A stretch of 64,000 nt of DNA, taken from the NCBI GenBank assembly GCA_958009055.1, contig OY253654.1:124001-188000 (forward strand), written 5' to 3'. Both the position numbers and the translations under genes were made by a program. The notes beneath the pieces are model-generated. The model did not search any database, was not told the DNA's origin, and was given only the letters and a program-made list of their open reading frames with translations. The first letter of the stretch is position 1, and each line of letters begins with the position of its first letter. This stretch comes from Choricystis sp. odSpoLacu1. Its lineage: Eukaryota; Chlorophyta; Trebouxiophyceae. Positions 1 through 9,837 of the stretch are shown piece by piece.

Positions 1-70
1 TTGCTCGCCCACTCACACACCGGCCTCTGATCCCTCTCTCTCTCTCCCCCCTCCTCCCCACCCTCTCCAG

Positions 71-3000
71 GCATCCCCAAGTTCTACCGCTGGCTCTCGG
101 AGCGCTACCCCCTCATCAACCAGCCCGTCCTGGGAACCCGCGTGCCCGAGATCGACAATTTGTACCTAGTGAGTGTGTGGGGGGGGGAGGGGAGGGATGG
201 ATGGTGTCGCGCGGGCGCCGTGTTTTGTTTTGTTTCCCCCCCACCCACAACTCACCCTCCTCCCTCCCTCCCCACCAGGACATGAACGGCATCATCCACA
301 ACTGCACCCACGGCAACGACCCCGACACCCGGCTGACGGAGACGGAGATGACTCTCAGGGTGTTTCAATACCTGGACAAAATCTTTTCCATCGTGCGCCC
401 GCGCCGCCTCCTCTTCATGGCGGTCGACGGCGTCGCCCCCCGCGCCAAGATGAACCAGCAACGGTCGAGGAGGTTCAAGTCCGCCAAGGAGAGGCTGGAG
501 GCTGAAGCCGAGGCGGAGAGGAAGGGGGACCCGCCCCCGGGCGGCGGGTTTGACTCCAACTGCATCACCCCGGGCACACCCTTCATGGCCCGCCTCGGCG
601 CCCACCTCCGCTTCTTTGTGCGGCGCAAGATGAAGGCCGACCCCGCGTGGAGGGCCCCCAGGATCGTGCTGAGTGGGCACGACGTGCCCGGTGAAGGTGG
701 GGAGAGGAGGGACTGGGCAAAAAACGACGTCCGAGCACCCCACACACCAAACAAAAACACGCCCCTCACCCACCCCCTCTCCCTCGCTCCCACTCAGGCG
801 AACACAAAATCATGGAAGCCATCCGCCTCGCCCGCCTCACCCCGGGCTACGTCCCCGGCCAGCGCCACTGCATGTACGGCCTGGACGCCGACCTGATCAT
901 GCTGGCGCTGGTGACCCACGAACCCAACTTTTGCCTGCTGCGCGAAGTCGTGCGCTTTGGCGGTGGCGCCAAAGGCCAGCCCGCCCGCGAAGCCCTGGAA
1001 AACCCGTCCGCCGAACACTTCATCCTGTTCCAGATTGGGCTGCTGCGCGACTACCTGGACGCCGAGTTTCGGGGGTTGGCGAGTGGGTTACCATTCCAAT
1101 ACGACGGCGAGCGCGTGGTCGACGATTTCGTTCTGTTTTGCATGCTCATCGGCAACGACTTCCTGCCCCCCCTCCCCACCCTGGACATCAATGAGGGGGC
1201 CCTGGACACCATCTTCTCGCTGTACAAGCGGTTGCTGCCCCGGGTGGGGGGGTACCTGACCAAGGCGGGCGCCCTGGACCGCGGGCGGCTGGCTGTTCTC
1301 CTCACTGAGCTCGCCGCCCTCGAGGGTGAAACCCTGGCCGCCCGCGCCGCCGACGCGGACGACCATGACGCCAAGCGGTCGCGCGGGCGCGGGTTTGGGG
1401 GTGGGGTGGCGAGAGCCGCACCCCGCGCGCCGCCCGCGCCGCGCGCGGCCCCTGCGCCGCGCGCGCCGCCGCCGCCCCCCCCCCCGCCTCGGCCCCCAAG
1501 CCCCGGCCTCCCGCTTCTCCGCCCTGGCAGCGCTTGCTGATGAAGCAGATGACGATGGCGAGGATGTCAATGGCGAGGAGGACGCGCCCGTGGAGGTGGA
1601 AGTCGCTGCTCTCGCCACCAAACCCGACGCCGACACGGGCGACCTCGCCCTCTTTGCCGCCCTGGAGGGCGACGACGACGCCCCCTCCGCCGCCCCGGCC
1701 GCCCCCATCATGATGGCGGCGGACGCGCGCGCCCTGTTTGCTGGTGGCGATGCGAGCGCCTGCCTCGCCGCGTGGACGGAACGCTATTTTTCCCAAAAGC
1801 TGGCCGCCCCCTCCCCCGCCGCGCGCCGCGCCGTGGCCGACGCCTACCTGGCCGGCCTCACCTGGGTCCTGGAGTACTACTACCGTGGCGTGGCCTCCTG
1901 GACGTGGTACTACCCCCACCACTATGCGCCCACCGCCACAGAGCTGGCGGGCGCCGCGTCTGCCGCGGCGGCCGCGCGCGCGCGTCCCTCCTTTGAACGG
2001 GGCGCCCCCTTCTCCCCGTTCCAACAGTTGCTGGCTGTGCTGCCTGCCGCGTCGTCCGCGTTGCTGCCCGCCCCGTACCGCCACCTCATGCTGGACGCCA
2101 ACTCTCCGATCGCCGATTTTTACCCCTCGGAATTCGCAGTCGACATGGAGGGCAAACGCGCCGAGTGGGAGGGTGTCGTCCTCATCCCCTTTGTCGATGA
2201 ACAACGCCTGCTGCGCGCGTCGGCGTCAGTGCCGGCGGGGGTGCTGTCGCCCGCCGAGCGCGCGCGCGCGACGCGCCGGGCGTGCTGCTGGTGTGGACGG
2301 CCGCTCCGCCCAACCACCCGCGCGAGACGGACGACTGTGTGTCCACCCTGCCCGAGCACGTGGGGTCTGTGCTGGACTGCAACTCGGTGTGCCGCAGGCT
2401 GCCGCCGCCACCGCCTCTTCCCGATGGCGCGGTCGGGTTCGATGGCACCCCCCCCGGCGGCCCCTCTGCCCGCACCGCGCCCCCCGCCCCCGGCTTCTCC
2501 ACGCTGCGCGGCCTGCCGTCCACCGCCAGACTGGCGGCGGTGGGGGCCAACGTGCTGGGCATGGCCTCCAAGCGTGAGTCGTTGATCCTGACGCCCAAGA
2601 CGGCGGCCGCGGGGCCGACCCGCGGCGGCGCGCCCGCCCTCGCCCCCGCCATCGGCACCCGCTGCTGGGTCAAGTGGCCCTACCTGGTGGAGGCCGTGGT
2701 GACGGCTGTGTCGGACGCCAGTGTGCGCGTCACCAAGGAGGGCGCGTCCCCGCATGGTGGCGGCGGCGGCGCCGCGTGGCGCGAGAAAGCAAACTCGCTG
2801 GCTGCCGACCTTTTGACCAAACGCGGCGTCGACGTGCGCACCGTCGACACCCTGCTCCACGTCCGCCCCGTGGACGGCCTGGTGCGCGCCCTGGACGGCA
2901 GCGTGGAGAAGCGGTGGGCGGCGGACGAGCTGGACGTGCCGCCGAGCCTCGCACTGCGGAAGAACCCCGCGCCCGATCCACGGCTCGACCCCGCCGTCGC

Positions 3001-4975
3001 GGCGGCCGCCGCGGCGGCCCTGGGCTGGCCGCCCGGCTCCCGCGCCCTGTTCCTGGGGCGGGCGTACTATGGCGCCCCCGCGATCGTGCTGCCGTCGACC
3101 GCGACCGCGGGAGGTGGGAGTGGCGGCCTGCATGTTCTCGTGTCGCCGCCGTCGGCGACCGCGGCCGCCGCCGCCGCGTCTGCGCGCCGCATGCTGGCTG
3201 CCGTCAAAGTCCAGTACGCCCCCTCCGGCGCCGCCGCCCGCAAACTGGGCGTCACTCCTCGCGCCCTGGGCCGGGTGACGGGCCCTCTATTTGTGTCCGC
3301 GGGGGGTGGCGGCCGCGGCGACCGCGTCGACGTCGGGCTGTGCGTGAAACATGGGGCGCGCAGACTCTGCGTCCCAGATTATGTTCAACCCGCCCCCGGG
3401 GACAAGGGCTGGCTCTACTCGCCCGCCCTGGTGGCTGTGTTGATGGCGTACAAATCTCGCCACCCCTGGGTGTTTGCGGTGGCGGACCTGGACCACGAAG
3501 CCCCGGCGACCGCCGCTGCCGCGTTGGTCCCTGGCGACGATGCCGACGCCAAGGCCGCTGCCATCGGGGCCGCCGCCGCCTGGCTCAAGTTCCAGCCCCT
3601 GTCCCGCCGCCCGCTGGTGTCGGTGGATGCCACTGTGGCCCCAGACGCCGCCATCCGGGCGCTGCAGGCGGCCCTGCCGCCGCCGCCGCAGGCTGGCGAC
3701 GCGGCGGGCGTGCGGCCGCCGCGCGGCCCCGCCCCCGGCTCCGCCGACGTGGAACTCGACTCCGTCGCCCCCGCCCTGCTGCTGCCGCCTGCCACCCGGG
3801 GCGGCGTCGTGGCCGCGTTGGCGGGGGGGTCGTTCGCGGTGGGCGACCGCGTGGCCAGCATCAAAGGTGATGGCATTCCGCCGTTTGGTGCGCGCGGCAC
3901 CGTCGTGGGTGTCCACGCCGACGCCCTGGAAGTGCTGTTCGATGCCCCCTTTGTCGGCGGCACCGACCTGCACGGCCGCGCGGACGGCACCCAGGGCGCC
4001 GTGCTGGCGCACGACGTCTGTTTAAACCTGTCGCGCCCGCACGCGGTGGCTGCGGCGGGCGCCGCTGCCCCGAGAGTCGTGCGCCGCGCGGCGGCCGCGC
4101 CCGCGGGCGGCGCCGCCGCTGGGGGTGGCCCCTCCTACGCGGCCGCGGCACGCAGCACCGTGCTGCTGCACGAGCCGACGTGCCCCCCGGAGGCGGGGGC
4201 CAAGGGGTTTGCGGGCTCCGGGGGCGGGCGCGGCCGCGCGGCCGCCGCCGCTGCCGCCACGCGCGCCCCGGGCGCCCCGCCCACGCTGGCGGCCGCGGTG
4301 GCGGCACGCACCCAGTCGGCCGCTGCTAGCGCGGCGCTGCTGCAGAAGCTGAAGATGGGGGGAGGGGGTGCGGGGGCGGCGCCGGCCGCCACCCCCGCAT
4401 CGCCGCCGCCCGCGCAGGGCGCGGCCCTGCTGTCCCTGCTGCGGGGGGCGCAGCAGCAGAGCGGGGGCGCACCTGCGCCTCCGCCGCCTCAGCAGGCGGC
4501 TGGCGCCGCGCTGCTGGCGAGGCTGGGTGGTGGTGGTGGTGGCGGCGGCCGCAACCGCGCGCCGGCCGCGCGGCCGCCGCCGCCCGCGGCCCCCGTCGCG
4601 CCTGACGCCAGCGCACTGCCATCGCTGCCGGCGTCTCTGATGAAGGGGCTGCCCAAACCGGCGGCGGCGGCGTCGCCCAAGGCGGGGGCGGTGCCAGCGC
4701 CTGCCGCTCCACCCGCGCCCGCGCCGTCTGCGCCGCAGCAGGCGCCGCCACCGTCCGCCCCCAAGTCTAAGGGGCTGGCGGGGCTGTGGTCCCGCCTGTC
4801 TGGCAAGGGTGTCGCTGCCGACGCGCCGGCCGAGCCAGCGGCCGCGCCAGCGGCCGCGCCGCCGCCACCACCGCCGCCAGCGGCCGCGCCGCGGCCGCCG
4901 CCCCAGCAGCCTGTGGCCGCTGGGTCGGGGGAGGCCGACTTTTGGGCGGCGCTGCAGGCCAAAGGGGCGCAGTGA
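71..4975 (+). CDS. XRN1: 5'-3' exoribonuclease, XRN1 type (5' partial)
   Basis: Cytoplasmic 5'-3' exoribonuclease degrading 5'-monophosphorylated mRNA after decapping. Exons seen are 71-168, 279-696, 798-1400 and 1501-4975; the first exon (Met-Gly) lies before the window. Family motifs appear in order: DMNGIIHNC (from 279), the KMNQQRSRRF basic patch (about 450-480), GEGEHKIM across the 696/798 junction, GLDADLIML (about 880-905) and GNDFLPPLP (about 1151-1177). Downstream is a long XRN1-type region with an SH3-like segment (GTVVGVHADALEVLFD, about 3900-3945), which separates XRN1 from the nuclear XRN2 family. The last ~300 residues are Ala/Pro/Gly low complexity. Frame changes at about 1401-1500 (a 100-nt intron, or one extra C in a C11 run) and at the (CG)6 tract 2259-2270, where no intron fits. 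Identity is firm; the joins are less so. Confidence 0.9.
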
Positions 4976-5413
4976 GTGTGTGAGAGAGAGGAGTGTGTGT
5001 TTGAGAGAGGCGAACGTAGGCGAGCGTGTTTGCAAAAACGCGTGTCTTTTGCTTTCCCAAAACGTCCAGCCCCAACTTTTTGAAGTCTACTTCTCATCCG
5101 CAAAATCATGTTACAGCAGGACGGACCCTCCACGCCGCAAAAATGATGGCGTCGTGTGGGTGGTGGTGTGTGGGTGGTGTGTGTGGCAGACAAAATGAAA
5201 ACACGCGCACAAAAAACAAAAAACCAAAATCGCTCGTCAAAATCGAAGGTGTGGTGTGTACAAAGAGTCAGAATCGAACAGCATCAAAATTCTGATGCGT
5301 GTGGGGGGTGGTGGTGCAAAATCAAAAGAAAACAAAATGGTGTGAATGGCAAAGGGTGGTGTGAATGGTGTTCTCCCGTCAAAATCATCTCTCCAGCAAA
5401 AACGTTCTCCCTC
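4976..5413. other. Intergenic, convergent 3' ends
   Basis: This spacer lies between the stop of XRN1 and the stop of the next gene on the minus strand, so it should hold both 3' UTRs. It is AT-richer than the coding DNA and rich in TG/GTG and AAAA stretches. I see no gene, RNA or repeat in it. Confidence 0.6.
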
Positions 5414-6462
5414 TCACGCCGCCGCCGCCACCGCCGGCGTCCTGAACGGCCTGTAGTAGTCCAGGTCGGCGAGCAGTCCCCCCCTCCACCAGTCGCGGGG
5501 GACCATCGTGTCGTCGGGATGGTACCAAGACAGCCTCGCCTTGGGCCTCACTTTGACGTCCTCCTCCACCACCAGCGTGGACTGGATGGCGGGAGAGGTG
5601 GCCGCCCACCGCGTGAACGGCAGGAAGGAGGGGACGGTCGGGGCGGCGAGCGGGGCGGCAACTGCGTCGCCGACCGCGCGCGCGGCCGCCTTGCGGCGCG
5701 CATCCTCCGCTTTGATGGCTTCGTAGGCGGGCATGACGCGCTCGCCCAGGCGCTCCGCCCAGGCGCGCAGGGGGACGCCGTCAAATGGGTCGCGGAAGGT
5801 GGAAGGAGAGGGGGTGGCGGGGGTGGCGGTGGTTGGGCGAGGGGTGGATCGAGTGGGGAGGTGCAGGTCGCCGCCGATGTGGAGGGAGAAGGACTGATGT
5901 GTGTGTGGGGTGGGTGGAAGGGAGGTTTGGGTTGGTCGTTGGGTTGAGAGGGGGATGGACTGGCCGCGTCCGCTGTACGCCCGCCCACCCGCAGGCGAGG
6001 TGAGCCCAATTGCCCCCCCCTCGCCACCACCTCTGCCGCTCTTCTCAGCCTCCCGCCCCAGTGTTCGACACCAGCACGCATCTCAGGCACCTGTTTGCGC
6101 CGGTGACAGCGGTCGCGGGGTGGCGAGAGCGCGCGGGAGGGCGGGGGCAGAAAACAGCCCGCTGACGCAGCGTCCCTTTTTTGCAAACGACCCACCTTTT
6201 CAGCCTTGGCCGGCTTGGTCGACGCCTCCTCTGTCGTGGTGTGGGGCACAACAGACGCCTGGGTGGGTGGAAGGGAGGGGCGGGAGTGTGGGCGATGGCG
6301 TGCGGGCATGCGCAGTCAGCGCGTTGAATTCGGGTGAGCCTCCTGTCACGCCCCGGCGCCCTCTCTCCTCGCCCTCGTTCGCCTCACCTGCCCCATGGAA
6401 GGCATGACGGACAGCCTGGCGCTAAGTGTGCGCGCAGAGACGCGCGCGATAGAGGCAGACAT
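5414..6462 (-). CDS. Conserved-looking unknown protein with organelle presequence
   Basis: Four exons on the minus strand (6388-6462, 6196-6258, 6031-6090, 5414-5893) join in phase to give 225 aa. The start at 6462 gives an Arg/Ser/Ala-rich, acid-free N-terminus (MSASIARVSARTLSARLSV), typical of a mitochondrial presequence. The mature part holds DPFDGVPLRAWAERL and ends with an aromatic-rich segment (LSWYHPDDTMVPRDWW, then DYYRPF). I do not recognise the family; a small respiratory-complex or mitoribosome subunit would fit the size and targeting, but that is a guess. The two middle exons are short and supported only by GT/AG sites and phase. Confidence 0.55.
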
Positions 6463-6603
6463 CGTGGAGCGAGAGAGGCGTGTGTTCGCGCGGGCAATGG
6501 AAGGCGTTTTTTTGTTGGACGAGACCGTCCTCGTCGCTTTCTCTTTTTCCCTCTACAAAAACGTGCCGCTCCCACCACTCTCTCCTCACACACACACCAA
6601 CCA

Positions 6604-7462
6604 TCACCACCGCGTCGTCAAGCTCTTGAGCAACGAAAAAAATTCAAACACCGACCCCCGCTTGTTGCCACGCGCCGCGTCGGCCGCAGGCGCTGTCGCC
6701 CCGACCGCCACGCGCCACCCCACCAACAACACAATCGTCACAGCCGCACTCACCCCCACAAACGCGGGGTCGGGGGCGCGCCCCAGGGTCGCAGCCCGCA
6801 GGGCGTGGGCGACCGGAAAGAAGGGCAGCCACGCGCGCAGCGCGGTGGTGGCGGCGGCGGTGCCGCGGGCGGCGCGCGCGGTCGCCGAAAACCCGCCCGT
6901 CACGCCCGCCGCCCCCAGCCAGGCCGCCACAAAGGGGGCGGCGGTGGCCGCCACGGAGGCGAGGGCCAGGCCTTCACTGTGGTTGGACCGGCCGGCGGCG
7001 GCAAATGCGGTGAGAGCGGCGGTGTCGCCCAGGGCGAGGAGGAGGGAGCGCGAGGGGGGGGGTGGCTGTCCACCCCTGTCCACCGCCGCGACGCCGGCCC
7101 AGGCTTCGTCGCCGAGGCGTTCGATGCGTTCGAGCTGTGGTGTGTGGGGGTGTGGGTGAGACAAACAATGATGGGGCCGCGGCGCAGAGGCGAGTCGGGG
7201 CCGCGTCGCCCCTTCCCCGACCCGCTGCATTGGGCTTTCTTCCTCCTCCCCTCTTCGTTCCAGACAAATATACCCTCTCTCACACTCTCGCACACACACT
7301 CACCCTCAGCCCGGCCGGGTTTTTGGGCGGCTGCTGCGGCGGGGGCGCCGCACCACCACCATTCCCACCCGTCGCGTCGGCGCGCGGCGGCCGGGGCGGC
7401 GTGGGCTGTCTCCTGCCGGCCACAGCAGTCGGCAGGCGGGGGCGGGCGGAGGACAGGCGCAT
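6604..7462 (-). CDS. DUF3054 family membrane protein
   Basis: Two exons (7304-7462 and 6604-7134; donor GTGAGTGTG, acceptor CAG) encode 229 aa. The first 53 residues are Arg/Pro/Ala-rich without acids, which suggests a plastid or mitochondrial transit peptide. The rest matches DUF3054: an early Gly-Asp-x-x-Ala helix (LALGDTAALTAFAAAGRSNH), the SxHxEGL-like turn, a helix starting APFVAAWL, a central Trp segment and a last helix ending LLVGWR. Four hydrophobic helices are expected. Function is unknown for the family, which occurs in bacteria and plants. It is head-to-head with RPS9, 142 bp between start codons. Confidence 0.8.
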
Positions 7463-7604
7463 GAGGAGGAGGGTTTTTGGCACCTCTGAATGCAGGCGTG
7501 TGGGAGAAAGACGTGAGAGTGAGGGTCGGTCGCAGGCTCTCACTCACACCCCTTTCCCCTTCTCTTTTGGTCGCCCGTCTGCCGCCCGTGTGCGTCGAGC
7601 CACC

Positions 7605-8860
7605 ATGCCGCACATCGCGTACTACAACAACTGTAAGTGTGATGTGAAGTACACCCTGCGCGCGAGGGCCGTGGGCGTCTGGCGTGGCGGAGGGGCGTGG
7701 TGCGCCGTTTGCCCGCCGTCGGGGAGACGCCGCCGCCTGCGTTCACCGCGTGGGCCCTCTCCTTGCCCCTCCCTCCCGGCGGAACACAGAGGGGCTGGCT
7801 TGGCGTTGGGCGTGCCGGCTTGACGCACGCTGGGCCCGTCGTGTGCGCGCGGGGAGCCGCATCGCACCGCTGCGGCGGCCCGTCGACCTGCGATCTCTGC
7901 GCGGCGTGCGGTCTCTCCCCCCTGGGGAGCCACACGCGACCGCCTCGTGGTCCACGCCGCCGCCTGCACGCGCGCACTCTCAAGCGCGCTCGTGATGCGG
8001 GGTGGCTGCGTTGGGCAACGAGGGAGAGGGAGGGAGCGGCGCCTACCTGACGGCGGCGGCCACGCCTCTGGTGTCGGGCTGTCTTCTGCCCCCCCTCCTC
8101 CCGCTTCCTCCCCCTCACCCCACCTCCCTTGGAGCGGGCGACTGTGGCTGGACTGTGACACGCCTCCCGGCGGCTGCGATTGGGTCGGGAGGCTGCGTGG
8201 ACGGCGAGGAGGCGCGAGAACGAGAGGCGCCCCCCCGATCCAACGCTCACCCCTCTCATTTCCCTTTTCCCACTCCCTCCAGACGGCAAAACCTCCAAGA
8301 AGCCGCGCCGCCCCTTCGAGAAGGAGCGCCTGGACGCCGAGCTGAAGCTGGTGGGCGAGTATGGGCTCAAAAACAAGAAGGAGGTGTGGCGCGTCCAGAT
8401 GGCTCTGTCCAAGATTCGCCAAGCCGCGCGCACGCTGCTCACTCTCGATGACGACGACCCCAAGCGCATCTTCGAGGGCGACGCCCTCATGCGCCGCATG
8501 TACCGGTACGGCCTGCTGGACGAGTCCCAGACGAAACTGGATTACGTGCTGGCTTTGACGCCCGCCGACGTGCTGGAGCGCCGCCTGCAGACGCTCGTCT
8601 TCAAACTGGGCCTCGCCAAATCCGTGCACCACGCCCGCGTCCTCATCCGCCAGCGCCACATCCGGGTCGGCAAGCAGGTCGTCAACGTGCCCTCGTTCAT
8701 GGTGCGCGTCGATGCCCAAAAACACGTCGACTTTGCTCTTTCATCTCCTTTCGGTGGCGGCCGCCCCGGCCGCAACAAGCGCAAAGCGCTGGCCGCCAAG
8801 AAGGCGCGCAAGGAGGCCAAGGACAACGCGGCCGAAGAGGAGGAGGAAGCGGACGAGTGA
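7605..8860 (+). CDS. RPS9: 40S ribosomal protein S9 (uS4)
   Basis: Small-subunit ribosomal protein that binds 18S rRNA early in assembly and lines the mRNA entry channel. Exon 1 (7605-7632) codes MPHIAYYNN plus one base; exon 2 (8283-8860) completes a Tyr codon and continues [20 protein letters not shown], which is diagnostic of eukaryotic S9. The S4 RNA-binding fold follows ([20 protein letters not shown], then [20 protein letters not shown]) and the tail [12 protein letters not shown]. The length of 201 aa is normal; the extra acidic C-terminus (EEEEEADE) is modest. The start has a CACC ATG context. The 650-nt first intron is far longer than most here. Confidence 0.97.
7633..8282 (+). other. 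Long first intron of RPS9
   Basis: This 650-nt intron begins GTAAGTGTG directly after codon nine and ends in a pyrimidine tract plus CTCCAG. Introns elsewhere in the window are mostly 60-250 nt. Ribosomal-protein introns often hold transcription enhancers or snoRNAs. I looked for box C/D and H/ACA motifs and saw no convincing set. Confidence 0.7.
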
Positions 8861-9072
8861 AGAGTGGGAGGAGAGAGTGTGTTGGGGGGGGTGGCTTTTG
8901 GTTCCCCCCTCACACAATGCCCTGTGCCCCTGTCTGTCTCTCCTGGCCCGCACCGTGTTGTGCGCGGTCTGGAAAGGCTGCTCCCTTTTTTCCCGTCCCT
9001 CTCTTTTCCTTTGGTGCTTGTGTGCAAACAAAATCGTTTCTAAAAAAAACAATCCGTCTCCTCCTCTCTCTC

Positions 9073-9676
9073 TCACTGGGCCGCCGCCGCCGCCGCCACC
9101 TTTTTCAAGTATGCCCGGACGCGGGCCGCGTTGGCCCCCAGGTCGCCTTTGCCGAGGCGGGAGCGCGACTGAGGGTGTTTGGGGTGTGAAGAAAGGTGGT
9201 GAGAAGACGCTCCCCGACCGTCCGGCTCGTCTCCACCCCCCAAAAACCTCCCTACGCACCCGGACATCCACCACCGAGCCCGGACCCTTGGCCGCAGGCT
9301 GCACACGCACAACAATGTCATCTTTGAACCGCAGCAGCGCCGTGGTGGCAACCGCGGTGAGGGAAAGAGACGCGGCATCGCTTTTCACCACCTCCCACCC
9401 GGCCATCTGGCCCGCGGCGGTCACAGCAACCACGTGGGCGGAGGCAGGGGTGGTGCCACTCAGAGTCAGGGGGGACAGGTTGGGGTACGCGGCCTTGATG
9501 GCAGCGGCAAACGACTCCGGCAGCGGCTTCCCGTCGTCAAACCTCGGCGCGTCCTCGGTGTCGGTGGCCACGTCGTTGATGACGGGGGCGGAGAGGGCGG
9601 CGCGCAGCTTGGCCAGCATGGTTGGGGAGGCGAGGGCGAGGGCGGCGAGGGCGGCGAGGAGCGGGCGAGGTCGCAT
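9073..9676 (-). CDS. DUF1499 family protein, exported or plastid-targeted
   Basis: Two exons (9260-9676 and 9073-9168) give 170 aa. The N-terminus (MRPRPLLAALAALALASP) is a signal-type hydrophobic leader after two Arg, fitting secretion or thylakoid-lumen import. The body has the DUF1499 landmarks: a Phe-Asp-Asp segment, LLRFKDDIVVRVQP, SVVDVR, then across the intron SRSRLGKGDLGANAARVRAY. The last motif (RSRxGxxDxGxNxxRI) is the family signature. No enzymatic role is established. The gene is head-to-head with PDS5, 161 bp apart. Confidence 0.8.
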
Positions 9677-9837
9677 CAAAAAAATGGGTGAGCAAAATCG
9701 CTCACATCACTCTCTCGTTTTGACACCGCGTCTGCGGCCGCCCCACTCCCCACACGCACGCCCCGCGCCCGCGCCGCCCGCGCCGCCCGCGCCCGCACAC
9801 TCTCACACTCCCTTCCCCCCCACCCCTCCCACGCCCA

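Noticed and set aside
2282..4975. Separate downstream gene starting at 2282
   Set aside because: Its sequence continues XRN1 (including the SH3-like part), has no promoter space, and starts within the (CG)6 frameshift.
7633..8282. C/D-box snoRNA in the RPS9 intron
   Set aside because: A TGATGC and a CTGA lie about 55 nt apart, but neither box C nor the terminal stem fits the consensus.
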